Below, one piece after another: positions 1 to 9,451 of a stretch of 64,000 nucleotides of DNA. Origin of the DNA: CAVZGO01 sp963774935 (lineage in GTDB: Bacteria; Chloroflexota; Anaerolineae; Anaerolineales; UBA4823); the NCBI GenBank assembly GCA_963774935.1, contig CAVZGO010000003.1, positions 496,001 to 560,000 on the forward strand, in the 5' to 3' direction. Each line of letters opens with the position of its first letter. Position 1 is the stretch's first letter. The position numbers and the translations under genes were made by a program. The notes beneath the pieces are model-generated. The model made no database searches. It was not told the origin of the DNA and saw only the letters and a list, made by a program, of their open reading frames with translations.

Positions 1-3000
1 AATCGAATTCTTTCACGACAACAGGAAAACCAGGGTTTACTTTTTGAGTTGCAGCTAAAGCCATCTCCAGATATGCTGCTGCCGGTAAGACGATTTCTCC
101 GTCTTGTCGAAAATCCTTCAGATACGGCAATAATTGAGCATTGAGTTCCTGCTCCCAGTAATGCCTCCCTGGACTGACAGCAGAGACCAGATGGCTACCC
201 AGTAATGGGTGGTCGGTCGGGCTCGCCTTCTTGCCCTTACTAACGCCACCCCGCAACCCTTGCCAGGCTGTTTCAACCCAGTAACGCTCTTTCTGCCACG
301 GGTACGGCGGAATTGAAACAGGATTGCCGGGATTTGAAAACACCTTCTGCCAATCTACCGGATAACTCCGTGTATATAGACCGCCCACAGAAGCCATCAA
401 TACTGCTCGTTCTGGCTCATCGCGCCGGCAAGAGGGGAGAGCTATCCCTTCCTTTCCGAGCTCTTTTAAGCCATCCTTGATAGGAACGGTTAATACCGGA
501 TGAGGGCCAATTTCTATGAAAACCTCATGCTTTAAATTCACCAGCGCTTGGACAGCTGGCCAAAAGAGCACCGGATCGCGGAGATTATCACCCCAGTATT
601 CAGCATCGAGATTCGATCCATCCAGGAATCGATTTTGCACCGTCGAGTAAAAAGGTATCCGTCCTGTGACAGGTTTTAAGGTTTCCAGGCCAGAAACCAA
701 TGTCGGTCTTAAGTCCTCCATCTGCGCGCTATGGAAAGCAATCGGTATCTTCACCTTCCGGCAGAAAATATCCCGCGTTTCCATTTGTTTGATTATCTGC
801 TCCACTACCAGTGGATCACCAGATATCGCCGTCGACCGTGGTCCGTTCAACACTGCAACGGACACCCGGCCGCCCTTGCCGCTAAAACTATCAACAATAG
901 CCTCGACTTCATCGGATGGCAATCCAATAACAGCCATGGCGCCTTTTCCGCTCAGTTTGCTCATCAATTGGCTGCGCAAACAAACAATTCTCGCCGCGTC
1001 GTCAAGGCTAAGTATTCCCGCGATGTATGCAGCAGCTACCTCACCTAAGCTATGACCAACAACCGCATCAGGCTGAAAGCCCCAAGAACGCCACAAGGTT
1101 GCCAGACCGACCTGTATCCCAAATAGCGCTGGTTGCATGACATCCGCATCTGTATTTAACCGAGAATATTCGCCATCAGCCATCAATTGATCGATTAATG
1201 ACCAGCCTGTGATTTTCTGGATTGAAGCATCGCAAGCAATTAATGACTCACGGAATATTGGCTCTTCAACAAGAAGCTCACGCCCCATTCCGATCCATTG
1301 CCCACCCTGACCAGAGAAAACAAATACCACTTTCGGCTTAAGACTGTTCGGAACAGACTTACCTTCGAGAATATTGGGGCGAGATTGATCGGTTAAGTAA
1401 GCATCTAATGAATCGATAAAGTTCTGCCGATTCTTTCCAACCAATGCCAGTCGATGCGAATGATGGGACCTGCGCTGGCTGGCAGTTGTCAATACATCAT
1501 GCATGCGAATGCTGTCATCGATAGACGATAAGTAATCCTTCCAGCTTCGTGCACTATCTTTAAGTGCCTGGGGAGTGCGTCCTGATAGCACTAGTAAATT
1601 GGATTTCTCAGGAACCGCCTCGGGGCTTTCCGTTTGTATGGCAGGAGCTTCGGCAACAATCAAATGAACATTGGTACCTGAGAATCCAAATGAACTTAGC
1701 CCAGCAATCCTCGGTTTACCTTCCGGAACAATCCAATCAAGATTACTCGTTGGAATAATCAATGGCAGATCTGGCCAGTTGACGTAAGGATTTAATTTCT
1801 TGATGTGTAGCTGACCTGGAATTTGATGAGCTTGTAATGCCATCACCACTTTTATTAATCCAGCAACACCAGCCGCAGCTTCAGCGTGTCCAATATTCGC
1901 TTTCACTGAGCCAACCACAAGCGGAGTGCTGGGATCTCGACCTTCCTGTACTGCACCAATGGAACGGATTTCAATTGGATCACCGAGCTCAGTGCCAGTG
2001 CCGTGTGCTTCGATATAGGTAACATCTTGTGCAGAAATACCGGCGCTATTTAATGCTGCCCGAATGACAGCTTGTTGTGCAAGGCCGTTCGGTGCAGTCA
2101 GCCCATTGCTGCGGCCATCCTGGTTCACTGCAGTGCCACGAATTACGGCGAGAATTGGATCTCCACCTGCAATCGCGTCCGATAGTCGCTTTAGGATAAC
2201 GATGCCACATCCTTCTGAGCGAACATAGCCATCTGCTGACGCATCAAATGTTTTACATCTGCCGTCAGTTGCCATAGCATGCAATTTCGAGAAGTAAACC
2301 GTCGCTTCAGGAGTCAGGATTGCGTTAACACCCCCGGCAAGAGCCAAATTACATTCATTGCTTCGCAAGCTCTGGCAGGCTTGATGAACAGCAACGAGAG
2401 AAGAAGAACAAGCGGTGTCAATGGAAACACTGGGTCCTTGAAGACCCAAGACGTAAGAAAGCCGGCCTGAGGCAACACTAAAAGCCGTCCCTGTACCATT
2501 ATAGGGGTTGATATCTTCTATACCCCCGCTATTGGTCATCAGGCTTGCATAATCGTTCCCGCTAATCCCAATAAAGACACCTGTCTGACTGCCAACCATC
2601 TCAGCGGCAGGTTGACCGGCGTTTTCCAATGCCTCCCATGCGACTTCTAGAAGCAGTCTTTGCTGGGGATCGAGATTATTCGCTTCCCTTGGTGAAATCC
2701 CAAAGAAGGGGGCATCAAATTTATCGATATCGTCGAGGAATCCACCCCAGCGGGTATACATCTTACCAGGAGCTTGTGGATCTGGGTCGTAGTACGCATC
2801 AACATCCCAGCGTTCTGAAGGAACCTCGCGGATCGCATCATTTCCATCCAGTAGGTTGTTCCAGAATTTTTCGGGAGAATCCGCGCCTGGGAAACGACAA
2901 GCCATGCCGATGACAGCAATCGGCTCGGGAGTACCGTTCTCGAGCTTCTTGATTCTTTCTTGCATCTCCTCCATAGCCAATAAGGCGCGTTTCAGAGGTG

Positions 3001-3034
3001 ACAGCTCGTTAATCCTGTCGTTAATATCGGTCAT
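1..3034 (-). CDS. Type I polyketide synthase, N-terminal part (docking-KS-AT-DH), truncated by window edge
   Basis: Modular polyketide synthase that condenses and loads acyl units on an ACP. The open frame of 1011 codons starts at ATG 3034 behind a GGGAGG site 8 bases upstream and leaves the window at base 1. A charged helical N-terminus (about residues 1-35) looks like a docking element. The ketosynthase (about 38-460) has the DTACSSS nucleophile (Cys209), EAHGTGTELGDP and KANIGHAEAAAG. The acyltransferase has GHSLGE (Ser662) and, about 100 residues later, an IAFHS motif, closer to malonyl-type HAFH than methylmalonyl-type YASH. From about residue 934 (HPLLGS) a dehydratase hot-dog fold begins. 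A discrete ACP gene lies 44 bases upstream in the same direction. Domain order is read directly; malonyl preference is inference. Later domains and the product are not visible. Confidence 0.95.
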   Translation of the reverse strand, partial: MTDINDRINELSPLKRALLAMEEMQERIKKLENGTPEPIAVIGMACRFPGADSPEKFWNNLLDGNDAIREVPSERWDVDAYYDPDPQAPGKMYTRWGGFLDDIDKFDAPFFGISPREANNLDPQQRLLLEVAWEALENAGQPAAEMVGSQTGVFIGISGNDYASLMTNSGGIEDINPYNGTGTAFSVASGRLSYVLGLQGPSVSIDTACSSSLVAVHQACQSLRSNECNLALAGGVNAILTPEATVYFSKLHAMATDGRCKTFDASADGYVRSEGCGIVILKRLSDAIAGGDPILAVIRGTAVNQDGRSNGLTAPNGLAQQAVIRAALNSAGISAQDVTYIEAHGTGTELGDPIEIRSIGAVQEGRDPSTPLVVGSVKANIGHAEAAAGVAGLIKVVMALQAHQIPGQLHIKKLNPYVNWPDLPLIIPTSNLDWIVPEGKPRIAGLSSFGFSGTNVHLIVAEAPAIQTESPEAVPEKSNLLVLSGRTPQALKDSARSWKDYLSSIDDSIRMHDVLTTASQRRSHHSHRLALVGKNRQNFIDSLDAYLTDQSRPNILEGKSVPNSLKPKVVFVFSGQGGQWIGMGRELLVEEPIFRESLIACDASIQKITGWSLIDQLMADGEYSRLNTDADVMQPALFGIQVGLATLWRSWGFQPDAVVGHSLGEVAAAYIAGILSLDDAARIVCLRSQLMSKLSGKGAMAVIGLPSDEVEAIVDSFSGKGGRVSVAVLNGPRSTAISGDPLVVEQIIKQMETRDIFCRKVKIPIAFHSAQMEDLRPTLVSGLETLKPVTGRIPFYSTVQNRFLDGSNLDAEYWGDNLRDPVLFWPAVQALVNLKHEVFIEIGPHPVLTVPIKDGLKELGKEGIALPSCRRDEPERAVLMASVGGLYTRSYPVDWQKVFSNPGNPVSIPPYPWQKERYWVETAWQGLRGGVSKGKKASPTDHPLLGSHLVSAVSPGRHYWEQELNAQLLPYLKDFRQDGEIVLPAAAYLEMALAATQKVNPGFPVVVKEFD

Positions 3035-3078
3035 AGTTGTTGCCTCCCTGCTGGATTAGTCAAAGCAGGAGCAAGCTT

Positions 3079-3498
3079 TTATCGCAATTCCCTCAATTTC
3101 TGCAAAAGTATTACTTCAGCATCCTCATCCGAAAGCGTTTCAAGTGAAGATACCTTTTGCTCGATTGCATTCGCATCCACTGTTGGAGTGATTGGCTGTT
3201 GTACCTGATTATCCGTAGCAGGCGATGTTCCATCGGTTAAATAACCGACCAGGTTGTCTATGGTTGGATACTCGTATATTAATGTCGGAGACAACCTTCG
3301 CCCCAACCACTCTTCAAGATCCCCAGAGAGCATGATTGCATCCCTTGAAGATAATCCATAACTACTGAACGCCGCCTGAGTATCGATCTGTTTCGGGTCA
3401 ATTACCAATAATTTCGAAATCTGTTCGACCAACCAGGCTTGAATTTCAGCTTCTGATTTACCAGCTTCAGTGTGTTGCGTTGTCTCGGATTCGATCAT
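3079..3498 (-). CDS. Discrete acyl carrier protein
   Basis: A small acidic protein of about 139 residues with a phosphopantetheine-attachment domain (roughly residues 15-90). The motif SSYGLSSRDAI supplies the Ser that would carry the 4'-phosphopantetheine arm, followed by the usual EEWLGRRLSPTLIYEYPT helix region. The C-terminal 50 residues are a Pro/Thr/Gln-rich tail ending in a charged helix, possibly a docking element towards the PKS that follows after 44 bases. An ATG exists at 3513, but AGGAG sits immediately before the double ATG at 3501/3498, so the start at 3498 is preferred. It probably acts as a loading or in-trans carrier for the neighbouring polyketide synthase; that role is inferred from position. 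Confidence 0.88.
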   Translation of the reverse strand: MIESETTQHTEAGKSEAEIQAWLVEQISKLLVIDPKQIDTQAAFSSYGLSSRDAIMLSGDLEEWLGRRLSPTLIYEYPTIDNLVGYLTDGTSPATDNQVQQPITPTVDANAIEQKVSSLETLSDEDAEVILLQKLRELR

Positions 3499-3513
3499 CA
3501 TTTTCTCCTGCAT

Positions 3514-3755
3514 ATTCTGACGAAAGGGTCCTCTATAGCAATGCCTTGCACGGAGAGTTTGCCGACCTTTATTAATAAATAGATTTCAAATACTTAATAA
3601 AGAATTGCCGCAAGGATGATCACAACTCCCGGCTGCGAAAATAATTGTCTTCACTCTCATCTAGAACATAATATACTAAGCAATTCCTAAATGTCCATTA
3701 GTTACGCCTAAAAATGGTGACGTTATATTAAATAAATCGTTTAACAGTAATTAAT
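3514..3755. other. AT-rich intergenic region upstream of the ACP-PKS unit
   Basis: About 240 bases without a gene, markedly AT-rich. Because a terminator closes the upstream minus-strand operon just before it, this stretch must contain the promoter for the ACP-PKS transcript. Several AT-rich hexamers are possible -10 boxes on the minus strand, but no pair of -35/-10 boxes stands out enough to name. Confidence 0.4.
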
Positions 3756-3798
3756 AAAAAATCCCTCACTTTCAAAGTAAATCAAAGAATGTGAGGGG
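3756..3798 (-). terminator. Rho-independent terminator of the carboxyltransferase operon
   Basis: On the minus strand, arms at 3787-3797 and 3763-3773 pair over 11 positions with one mismatch (CCCTCACATTC with GAAAGTGAGGG), loop 13 bases, followed directly by A and six T. It lies 57 bases after the stop of the carboxyltransferase gene and separates that operon from the ACP-PKS unit. Confidence 0.85.
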
Positions 3799-3854
3799 AT
3801 CGGAATTCGACGTTATCGTATCAATTATCGGTCATTCAAAGCATTCCTGACAGC

Positions 3855-5390
3855 CTAGCTCGGTGAAATCCCATGTTTTTTCGGCATGTGACGTTCATAT
3901 TTGGATAAACAGAGCTCTAGCCCACGGATCAACACTCGGCGTGTCTCTGCTGGTTCAATAACATCATCGATTAAACCACGTGCTGCAGCGATGTAAGGTG
4001 TATTAAATTTACCCTCGAACTCACTGACCAATTCCTCACGACGCTGTTTTGGATCTTGATGTGCTTTTAGCTCGTTACGAAAGAGGATATTAACCGCACC
4101 CTCAGCTCCCATCACGGCAAATTCGGAATTTGGCCATGCATACAAGAGATCACCTCGAAGGCCTCGGCTGCTCATCACACAGTACGCACCCCCATAGCTT
4201 TTTCGCAATACAACCAATAATTTCGGCACAGTTGCTTCGCTATATGCATAAATCATACGCGAACCATTCCGGATAATTCCACCATATTCCTGCGCCTTAC
4301 CCGGTAAAAATCCGGGAACATCCTGCAAAGTGATGATTGGAATATTATAGGTATCACAGATACGAATAAAATGAGAGGCTTTCACTGCAGCGTTGATATC
4401 AATACACCCCGCCAAGATCATCGGTTGGTTTGCCACAATGCCAACTACCCAACCATTCAATCGAGCAAATCCAATCACGATATTCTGCGCCCATAAAGCG
4501 TGAACTTCTAAGAACCGCCCGTCATCGACTATGCTGGCAATCACTTTATGAATGTCATAGGCTTTATTCGCATTCGTTGGCACAATCTGCTCGAGCTCAG
4601 GACAATGTCGTTCCGCGTCGTCGATGGGACGAATATACGGAGGGTCATCCTGGTTGTTCGAGGGGAGATAGCTGAGTAATTCTCGGATGCGGGCGAGGCA
4701 CTCCGCATCATCACTCGCCAGGAAGTGACTGACCCCACTCTCAACATTATGAACGACCCCGCCACCTAGTTCTTCAAGACTGAGATCTTCATGCATTACT
4801 GCCCGAACCACATCCGGTCCTGTGATGAACATGTAGCTGGTTTCAGTCATCAAAACAAAATCGGTTAACGCAGGAGAATAGACTGCCCCGCCTGCGCATG
4901 TACCCATGATTGCTGAGATTTGGGGGATAACACCCGAAGCTTCACAATTGGCATCAAATATACGTGCAATCCCGGAAAGGCTATCTACCCCCTCCTGGAT
5001 TCGCGCCCCTCCAGAGTCGTACAAGCCAATAAATGGCACCCCATATTTGGTCGCCATTCGCAAACCTTTGACGATTTTCTCAGAGTGCATTTCGCCAAAG
5101 GTCCCCCCCATTACGGAAATATCCTGAGCCGCTACCACAACATGTCGCCCGTTAATTTGCCCAAATCCAGTTATGATGCCATCCCCTAATCGCGATTGTT
5201 TCCCCCCAAGATAATTCTCGTAGCGCGGTTGCACAAGGGAATCAATTTCATTAAAAGATCCCGCGTCAAGTAAAAGATCCAACCGTTCCTGAGCTGTTAA
5301 CCGGTTTTTATTATGCTGTGCGTCAATTTCCTTAGGGGTGTTTTTTGTTCTTGCCTTGAGATCACGAAGTTTTTGTATGTAGTTATCCAT
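3855..5390 (-). CDS. Acyl-CoA carboxylase carboxyltransferase subunit (propionyl/methylmalonyl-CoA type)
   Basis: 511 residues, normal length for the biotin-dependent carboxyltransferase beta family (PccB/MmdA). It transfers carboxyl from carboxybiotin to acetyl- or propionyl-CoA, or runs the reverse decarboxylation. Seen: LTAQERLDLLLDAGSF near the N-terminus, the oxyanion-hole GGTFGEMHSEK and SGGARIQEG in the first crotonase-like half, GTCAGGAVYSPA, and in the second half DVPGFLPG, KSYGGAYCVM and WPNSEFAVMGAEGAV. Biotin carboxylase and biotin carrier subunits are not in the window. It is the last gene of a minus-strand operon with three secreted paralogues (13-base gap to the nearest) and ends at a good terminator. 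Its position next to the PKS suggests supply of malonyl- or methylmalonyl-CoA extender units, but that is inference; the specific acyl-CoA substrate cannot be set from sequence. Confidence 0.93.
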   Translation of the reverse strand: MDNYIQKLRDLKARTKNTPKEIDAQHNKNRLTAQERLDLLLDAGSFNEIDSLVQPRYENYLGGKQSRLGDGIITGFGQINGRHVVVAAQDISVMGGTFGEMHSEKIVKGLRMATKYGVPFIGLYDSGGARIQEGVDSLSGIARIFDANCEASGVIPQISAIMGTCAGGAVYSPALTDFVLMTETSYMFITGPDVVRAVMHEDLSLEELGGGVVHNVESGVSHFLASDDAECLARIRELLSYLPSNNQDDPPYIRPIDDAERHCPELEQIVPTNANKAYDIHKVIASIVDDGRFLEVHALWAQNIVIGFARLNGWVVGIVANQPMILAGCIDINAAVKASHFIRICDTYNIPIITLQDVPGFLPGKAQEYGGIIRNGSRMIYAYSEATVPKLLVVLRKSYGGAYCVMSSRGLRGDLLYAWPNSEFAVMGAEGAVNILFRNELKAHQDPKQRREELVSEFEGKFNTPYIAAARGLIDDVIEPAETRRVLIRGLELCLSKYERHMPKKHGISPS

Positions 5391-5403
5391 GTCGTTTTGT
5401 CAA

Positions 5404-6204
5404 TTATGATTTCTTTCGCCTGGTGGCAACCAGCAGGCCTAAACAAGCCGTTATCAGCACACCGCTAATTGCCAATCCTATCAAATCGATTCCTGAACGG
5501 CTGCTGGCATCTAACCTTTTGACACTAACCACAGCCGGAACTGACCATTGATACCAACCAGATTTATCTGTTTCAGCACCGGTATTGGTATTAAATATAC
5601 CAAACATAATATTGACAGGATCATCCCGACAAGCGGGAGGGAAAGCGCTACCAGTCTCATTCGGAATGATCGAATAATCAATCCGATACTCCAGAGTATT
5701 ATTATCTGGAGCAAGCGGAACGCGCTCCCCATAATCACACGGGGGATTATCCGGCGGTGTGGTTTCTCCACAATACTTCCAGGAGTTTTGATATGTGCCA
5801 TCTTTGAGATCGACATAATCATATTGTGGGTTATAGGTTAAGAGACGATCGGCATAAGTTTTATAAAGCCCATCCTGGTTACAATCCATTACCAGTACTG
5901 ATATACTGCCATCTGACGTGGCGGGTGCTGCACACATCTCAAATCGCATAAACATCTGGCTCCCATTATTCTGAAACCAGGCATAGCGAATTTCATCCGT
6001 ATCAGCGATCTCAGTCTTACTACAATCTGCATTGGAGTAGAGAGGGGAACTCCAGTTTTGATCGACAGCACCATCGTTGGTATTGATATCGGGAGAGGCG
6101 GTGGCATATGCATTCCTGCTGATTATGATAAATCCACAGATGATTACAAACCAGCATATCCCAACCAGGATTCGTCGAGAATAATAAAATGAGGATGTGT
6201 TCAT
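5404..6204 (-). CDS. Secreted, C-terminally anchored protein, tandem paralogue 3
   Basis: 266 residues with an N-terminal hydrophobic segment (about 10-32) that serves as signal, and a C-terminal transmembrane helix followed by RRKKS, the layout of a surface protein anchored by its tail. Just after the signal is ASPDINTNDGAVDQNWSSP; mid-protein there is an acidic MDCNQDGLY loop that resembles a DxDxDG calcium-binding loop, then DRLLTYNP. The same landmarks recur in the two upstream genes, so this is a three-member tandem family. An AAGGAGG ribosome site precedes ATG 6204. No known enzyme family is recognised. It is co-directional with, and 13 bases from, the carboxyltransferase gene, with no obvious functional reason. 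Function unknown. Confidence 0.8.
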   Translation of the reverse strand: MNTSSFYYSRRILVGICWFVIICGFIIISRNAYATASPDINTNDGAVDQNWSSPLYSNADCSKTEIADTDEIRYAWFQNNGSQMFMRFEMCAAPATSDGSISVLVMDCNQDGLYKTYADRLLTYNPQYDYVDLKDGTYQNSWKYCGETTPPDNPPCDYGERVPLAPDNNTLEYRIDYSIIPNETGSAFPPACRDDPVNIMFGIFNTNTGAETDKSGWYQWSVPAVVSVKRLDASSRSGIDLIGLAISGVLITACLGLLVATRRKKS

Positions 6205-6299
6205 GCACCACCTCCTTGCATCATCCAGCCATCAATCAATGGGGATATATATGTGATTAATGCGATTGATTCTCCTTGATTAACAATGTCTTGAACAAT

Positions 6300-7061
6300 T
6301 TATGCCTCTTTGCGCATTCGACGGCTGGCAATGATTACCAACCCGCTGACGATGCCAAGCGCGATCAGCGCGAGAGGAAAGAGTGAAATTTTCTCAGAGC
6401 TGCTGGCTTGAAGTTGTTTGAGCTCTATTACCGCAGGGATATTCCAACTTACCACTGAAGATTGAGAGATTGCAGTCTTCGTACTATTGTTCGCGGTCGC
6501 AATTTTTATGTTGACTTCATCTCTGCAATCTGCCGGGAAGACTTCCAACGGTGGGTTCGTAGCATCCCACTCAAACATCCATTCGATATTCTCGTCAAAA
6601 TCTGTTGGTCTTTCACCGGTTGTGCATGATGTACAGACCGTCCCTCTATAGGCATTGGTTCCATCATAAAGATAAACCTCATCTGCTGCTGGATCATAAA
6701 TAATGCGCCGGTCGGGCTCGTTCTCATCGAAGTTCCCGTTTCGATCACAATCCAACGCAGCAACAGCCGAGTTTCCGTTTGAGACTGCTGGACCAAGGTA
6801 GGTTTGAAGACGGAAATATAATATATTACTGGTGCTCTGCACCCAGGCTTTATAAACCTCATTCACATCATCAATCGTATCATCATTAAAAGGGCTGGTA
6901 TAAAACGGAGAACCCCAATTCGTATCAAGGGCTTGATTATTCGTATTGATGGGGGGTGAAGCCGTTGCACCAGCACGGTTGCTGATCATACCGGTAATCA
7001 CCAGCATAACCAGAATCCCAATTATCAAGACCCGTATAAATGAATAATTCACACTTTTCAT
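6300..7061 (-). CDS. Secreted, C-terminally anchored protein, tandem paralogue 2
   Basis: 253 residues; the second copy of the tandem family. Landmarks are an N-terminal signal segment (about 12-30), TASPPINTNNQALDTNWGSPFY, an acidic ALDCDRNGNFDENEPDRR loop, RRIIYDPAADEVYLYDG, then WNIPAVIELKQLQASSSE and a C-terminal helix ending RRMRKEA. The start is ATG 7061 with GGAG seven bases upstream; an in-frame TTG at 7067 is less likely. It starts 12 bases after the stop of paralogue 1. The 'PAVIELKQLQAS' stretch just before the membrane helix is shared by paralogues and may be a processing or sorting segment (inference). Function unknown. Confidence 0.8.
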   Translation of the reverse strand: MKSVNYSFIRVLIIGILVMLVITGMISNRAGATASPPINTNNQALDTNWGSPFYTSPFNDDTIDDVNEVYKAWVQSTSNILYFRLQTYLGPAVSNGNSAVAALDCDRNGNFDENEPDRRIIYDPAADEVYLYDGTNAYRGTVCTSCTTGERPTDFDENIEWMFEWDATNPPLEVFPADCRDEVNIKIATANNSTKTAISQSSVVSWNIPAVIELKQLQASSSEKISLFPLALIALGIVSGLVIIASRRMRKEA

Positions 7062-7073
7062 CGACAATCTCCT

Positions 7074-7826
7074 TCACTTTCTTTTAATGAGAAACATTCC
7101 TGCTGTTATGACGGCGGTCATACCCATAATAAAAATAAGTTCAGTTGGAAAAGCTGCACGAGTGTCAGCCTGAAATCGATTAAGCTCGACAACCGTAGGA
7201 ACATCCCAATTAATAATAGGGTCTGTTTCTGATTGGACGATTAAAAAGTTCGTTTTTACAATCTTGAAGACGATATTTACTTTATCTCTGCATGTATCAG
7301 GGATGTACTCCGGGCCTAATATACTCATATCGTACATCCATTCCAGGTCTTTGTAGTCAGGATCAGCAACACGCTCCCCGGTTTCGCAATCCTCGATGCA
7401 GGCTGCACCCATATAGAAGTTATCTTCATCGAACAGTAAGACAGCATCAGCTGTTGGATCATACATGATCCGGCGGTCAACCGGATGTGTGTCTAGGGAT
7501 CCATCCTGGTCACAATCGAGATAAGCAGTGGCGCTGTAATCTACATCGACAGCCGGGCCAGCAAATGTTTGAACTCGAAAATAGAACATATTTGGAGCGC
7601 TTTGGATCCAGGCATATTGGATTTCGCCCTTGTCATCGATACCCGGATCGTTGGTGGCCTTGGTATAGAGTGGAGGTCCCCAGTTCGGATCGATAATTGT
7701 GTCATTTGTATTGATCCCGGCCGATGGAGATGCACTGGCTAGAGGTGTATCTGACCCTAAGTTAAGTAATAGCCCAATCATCAAAACAAGAGCAAACAGT
7801 AATCGCCATCGATTGCTAGGCACCAT
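7074..7826 (-). CDS. Secreted, C-terminally anchored protein, tandem paralogue 1
   Basis: 250 residues, first gene of the minus-strand operon. N-terminal signal segment, then ASPSAGINTNDTIIDPNWGPP, an acidic loop YLDCDQDGSLDT of the DxDxDG type, DRRIMYDPTADAVLLFDEDN, a Cys pair (AACIEDCETGE), and a C-terminal helix ending LIKRK. Start taken as ATG 7826 because GGAGGAG lies 4 bases upstream; the preceding GTG at 7829 is the alternative. The divergent 250-base gap to the GNAT gene must hold the operon promoter. Extracellular, probably calcium-binding by the acidic loop (inference); no catalytic family recognised. Confidence 0.8.
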   Translation of the reverse strand: MVPSNRWRLLFALVLMIGLLLNLGSDTPLASASPSAGINTNDTIIDPNWGPPLYTKATNDPGIDDKGEIQYAWIQSAPNMFYFRVQTFAGPAVDVDYSATAYLDCDQDGSLDTHPVDRRIMYDPTADAVLLFDEDNFYMGAACIEDCETGERVADPDYKDLEWMYDMSILGPEYIPDTCRDKVNIVFKIVKTNFLIVQSETDPIINWDVPTVVELNRFQADTRAAFPTELIFIMGMTAVITAGMFLIKRK

Positions 7827-8074
7827 CACACTCCTCCTGGTAATACGTTACCATCATTTCCCAAGTTAAGTGTATCACTACTTATACAATATTCAAGAGG
7901 CTTCAAATTTACACCAATTATCATATTATCAGTCGTATCAAAATTTGGTCATTATTAGGCTGTAAAAATACTGTAAAATCCTAATCCAACCTTTCTGTTA
8001 TATTTATGGACTTGCACCTTTAACCGTGTTAAAATTTTTTCACTATAGGTCACTTGAAGATGGAAAATTATTAA

Positions 8075-8548
8075 ATGGATTATTCAATATCGGAGACAGT
8101 TGCACGCGTCGCAATACGACCAGCGTTGATGGAAGATTCTCCGATACTGGCTGATCTAAGCTGTCAGTTAGGTTATCCAAGCACTGGAGCACAAACTGCA
8201 ATCCGCCTTTCTCACCTGCTTAATAAACAAGATCACATAATTCTGGTGGCAGTTTTGCCCGACGACCGCATTATTGGCTGGATGCATCTGGTGATTTCGG
8301 AACGCTTGGAATGCGACGCATTTCTCGAAATCGCTGCTTTAATCATCGGCCACTCATCTCGTAACCAAGGTATTGGCAAACAAATGGTGTTAGCAGCGTT
8401 GCAATGGGCGGCTGAACATCACCTTTCCAACGTAGTCGTTCGAAGTAATATTATCCGAGAGGATGCTCATCGATTTTATAAACGCCATGGATTCTCTTAT
8501 ATAAAAACCCAACGTTATTTCTCATATACTTTCCCAACCAAAGAGTAA
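8075..8548 (+). CDS. GNAT family N-acetyltransferase
   Basis: 157 residues with the GNAT fold: an N-terminal VAIRPALMEDSPILADL strand-helix, a central strand with VAVLPDDRIIGWMHL, and the acetyl-CoA pyrophosphate-binding motif A region IIGHSSRNQGIGKQMV (R/QxxGxG/A), followed by VRSNIIREDAHRFYKRHGF, the usual motif B. It transfers an acetyl group from acetyl-CoA to an amine; the acceptor cannot be predicted. It precedes the DegV gene by 19 bases and may be co-transcribed. Confidence 0.88.
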   Translation: MDYSISETVARVAIRPALMEDSPILADLSCQLGYPSTGAQTAIRLSHLLNKQDHIILVAVLPDDRIIGWMHLVISERLECDAFLEIAALIIGHSSRNQGIGKQMVLAALQWAAEHHLSNVVVRSNIIREDAHRFYKRHGFSYIKTQRYFSYTFPTKE

Positions 8549-8567
8549 AAATCAGGAATGAGGACAA

Positions 8568-9422
8568 ATGAATAAGGTCGCCATCATTACCGATACAGAT
8601 TCTAGCCTGCCACAAGCATTGGCTGCCAGATATAACATTACTCAGGTTCCCATTACCATTCATTTTGGTGATGAAGTATTCACAGCGAATGAAGAAATAG
8701 ACGATACGGGGGTTTTTAAACGCATCGACCGCGAAGGCAGATTGCCTAAAACATCAGCTCCTTCTCCAGGTAAATTTGCTGAAGCCTTTGAAACTGCCTT
8801 CACTCAAGGGGCGCAGGCGGTGGTATGCCTGACGGTTAGTAGCGAGGTCAGCGCTACTTATAGCGCAGCATGTACCGCTAAGGATATGATGCCATCGCTG
8901 GATATATCCGTAGTTGATAGCAGAAGCCTGACCATGGGCCAGGGATTTATGGCACTGGCGGCAGCAGAAGCAGCAGAAGCAGGCGCATCGGTGGCTGAAA
9001 TTCTATCTGCCGCTGAGAATGCAGGCAGTCGCACTCGGCTTTATGCTTCTCTTAATACTCTAAAATACCTGGCTATGAGTGGTCGTGTAGGTCAACTTAC
9101 CGCAGGAATGGCCAGCCTGCTGGATATCAAGCCCATCTTAACAATCCAGAATGGTAAATTGGAGATGCTGGAACGCATGCGCACCCGTCATAAAGCCTGG
9201 AACAGGGTAATCGAGCTGTGCAGAGAGTCAGTAGGACGAAATCAAATAGAACGCATATCAATCATTCATGTTACCGCAAATGATGAAGCGCGAGAATTTG
9301 CTTCTCTACTCGGTAAAAACATTGAAATTCCAGATGAGGTGACCTTCGCTGAGCTAACCCCAGGCTTGTCCGTCCATTCGGGCGCCGGTATGGTAGGAGC
9401 AGTATTCCAAATTAGTAAATAG
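8568..9422 (+). CDS. DegV family fatty-acid-binding protein
   Basis: 284 residues. DegV/FakB proteins bind a fatty acid and, in Firmicutes, present it to the FakA kinase. Seen: VAIITDTDSSLPQALAARYNI at the N-terminus, TSAPSPGKFAEAFE, LTVSSEVSATYSAACTAKDM, and VVDSRSLTMGQGFMAL, which match the family's ligand-binding loops, and a C-terminal LTPGLSVHSGAGMVG. Lies 19 bases after the GNAT gene and 29 bases before the large fusion gene. No FakA homologue is visible here. Confidence 0.9.
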   Translation: MNKVAIITDTDSSLPQALAARYNITQVPITIHFGDEVFTANEEIDDTGVFKRIDREGRLPKTSAPSPGKFAEAFETAFTQGAQAVVCLTVSSEVSATYSAACTAKDMMPSLDISVVDSRSLTMGQGFMALAAAEAAEAGASVAEILSAAENAGSRTRLYASLNTLKYLAMSGRVGQLTAGMASLLDIKPILTIQNGKLEMLERMRTRHKAWNRVIELCRESVGRNQIERISIIHVTANDEAREFASLLGKNIEIPDEVTFAELTPGLSVHSGAGMVGAVFQISK

Positions 9423-9451
9423 CAATTTTTCCTAATATAGGTGAAAATCTT

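Noticed and set aside
666..2913. Several open frames of 60-130 codons on the plus strand in the first 3 kb, and some on the minus strand in other frames
   Set aside because: They are antisense or frame shadows of the polyketide synthase, with no domain or ribosome site.
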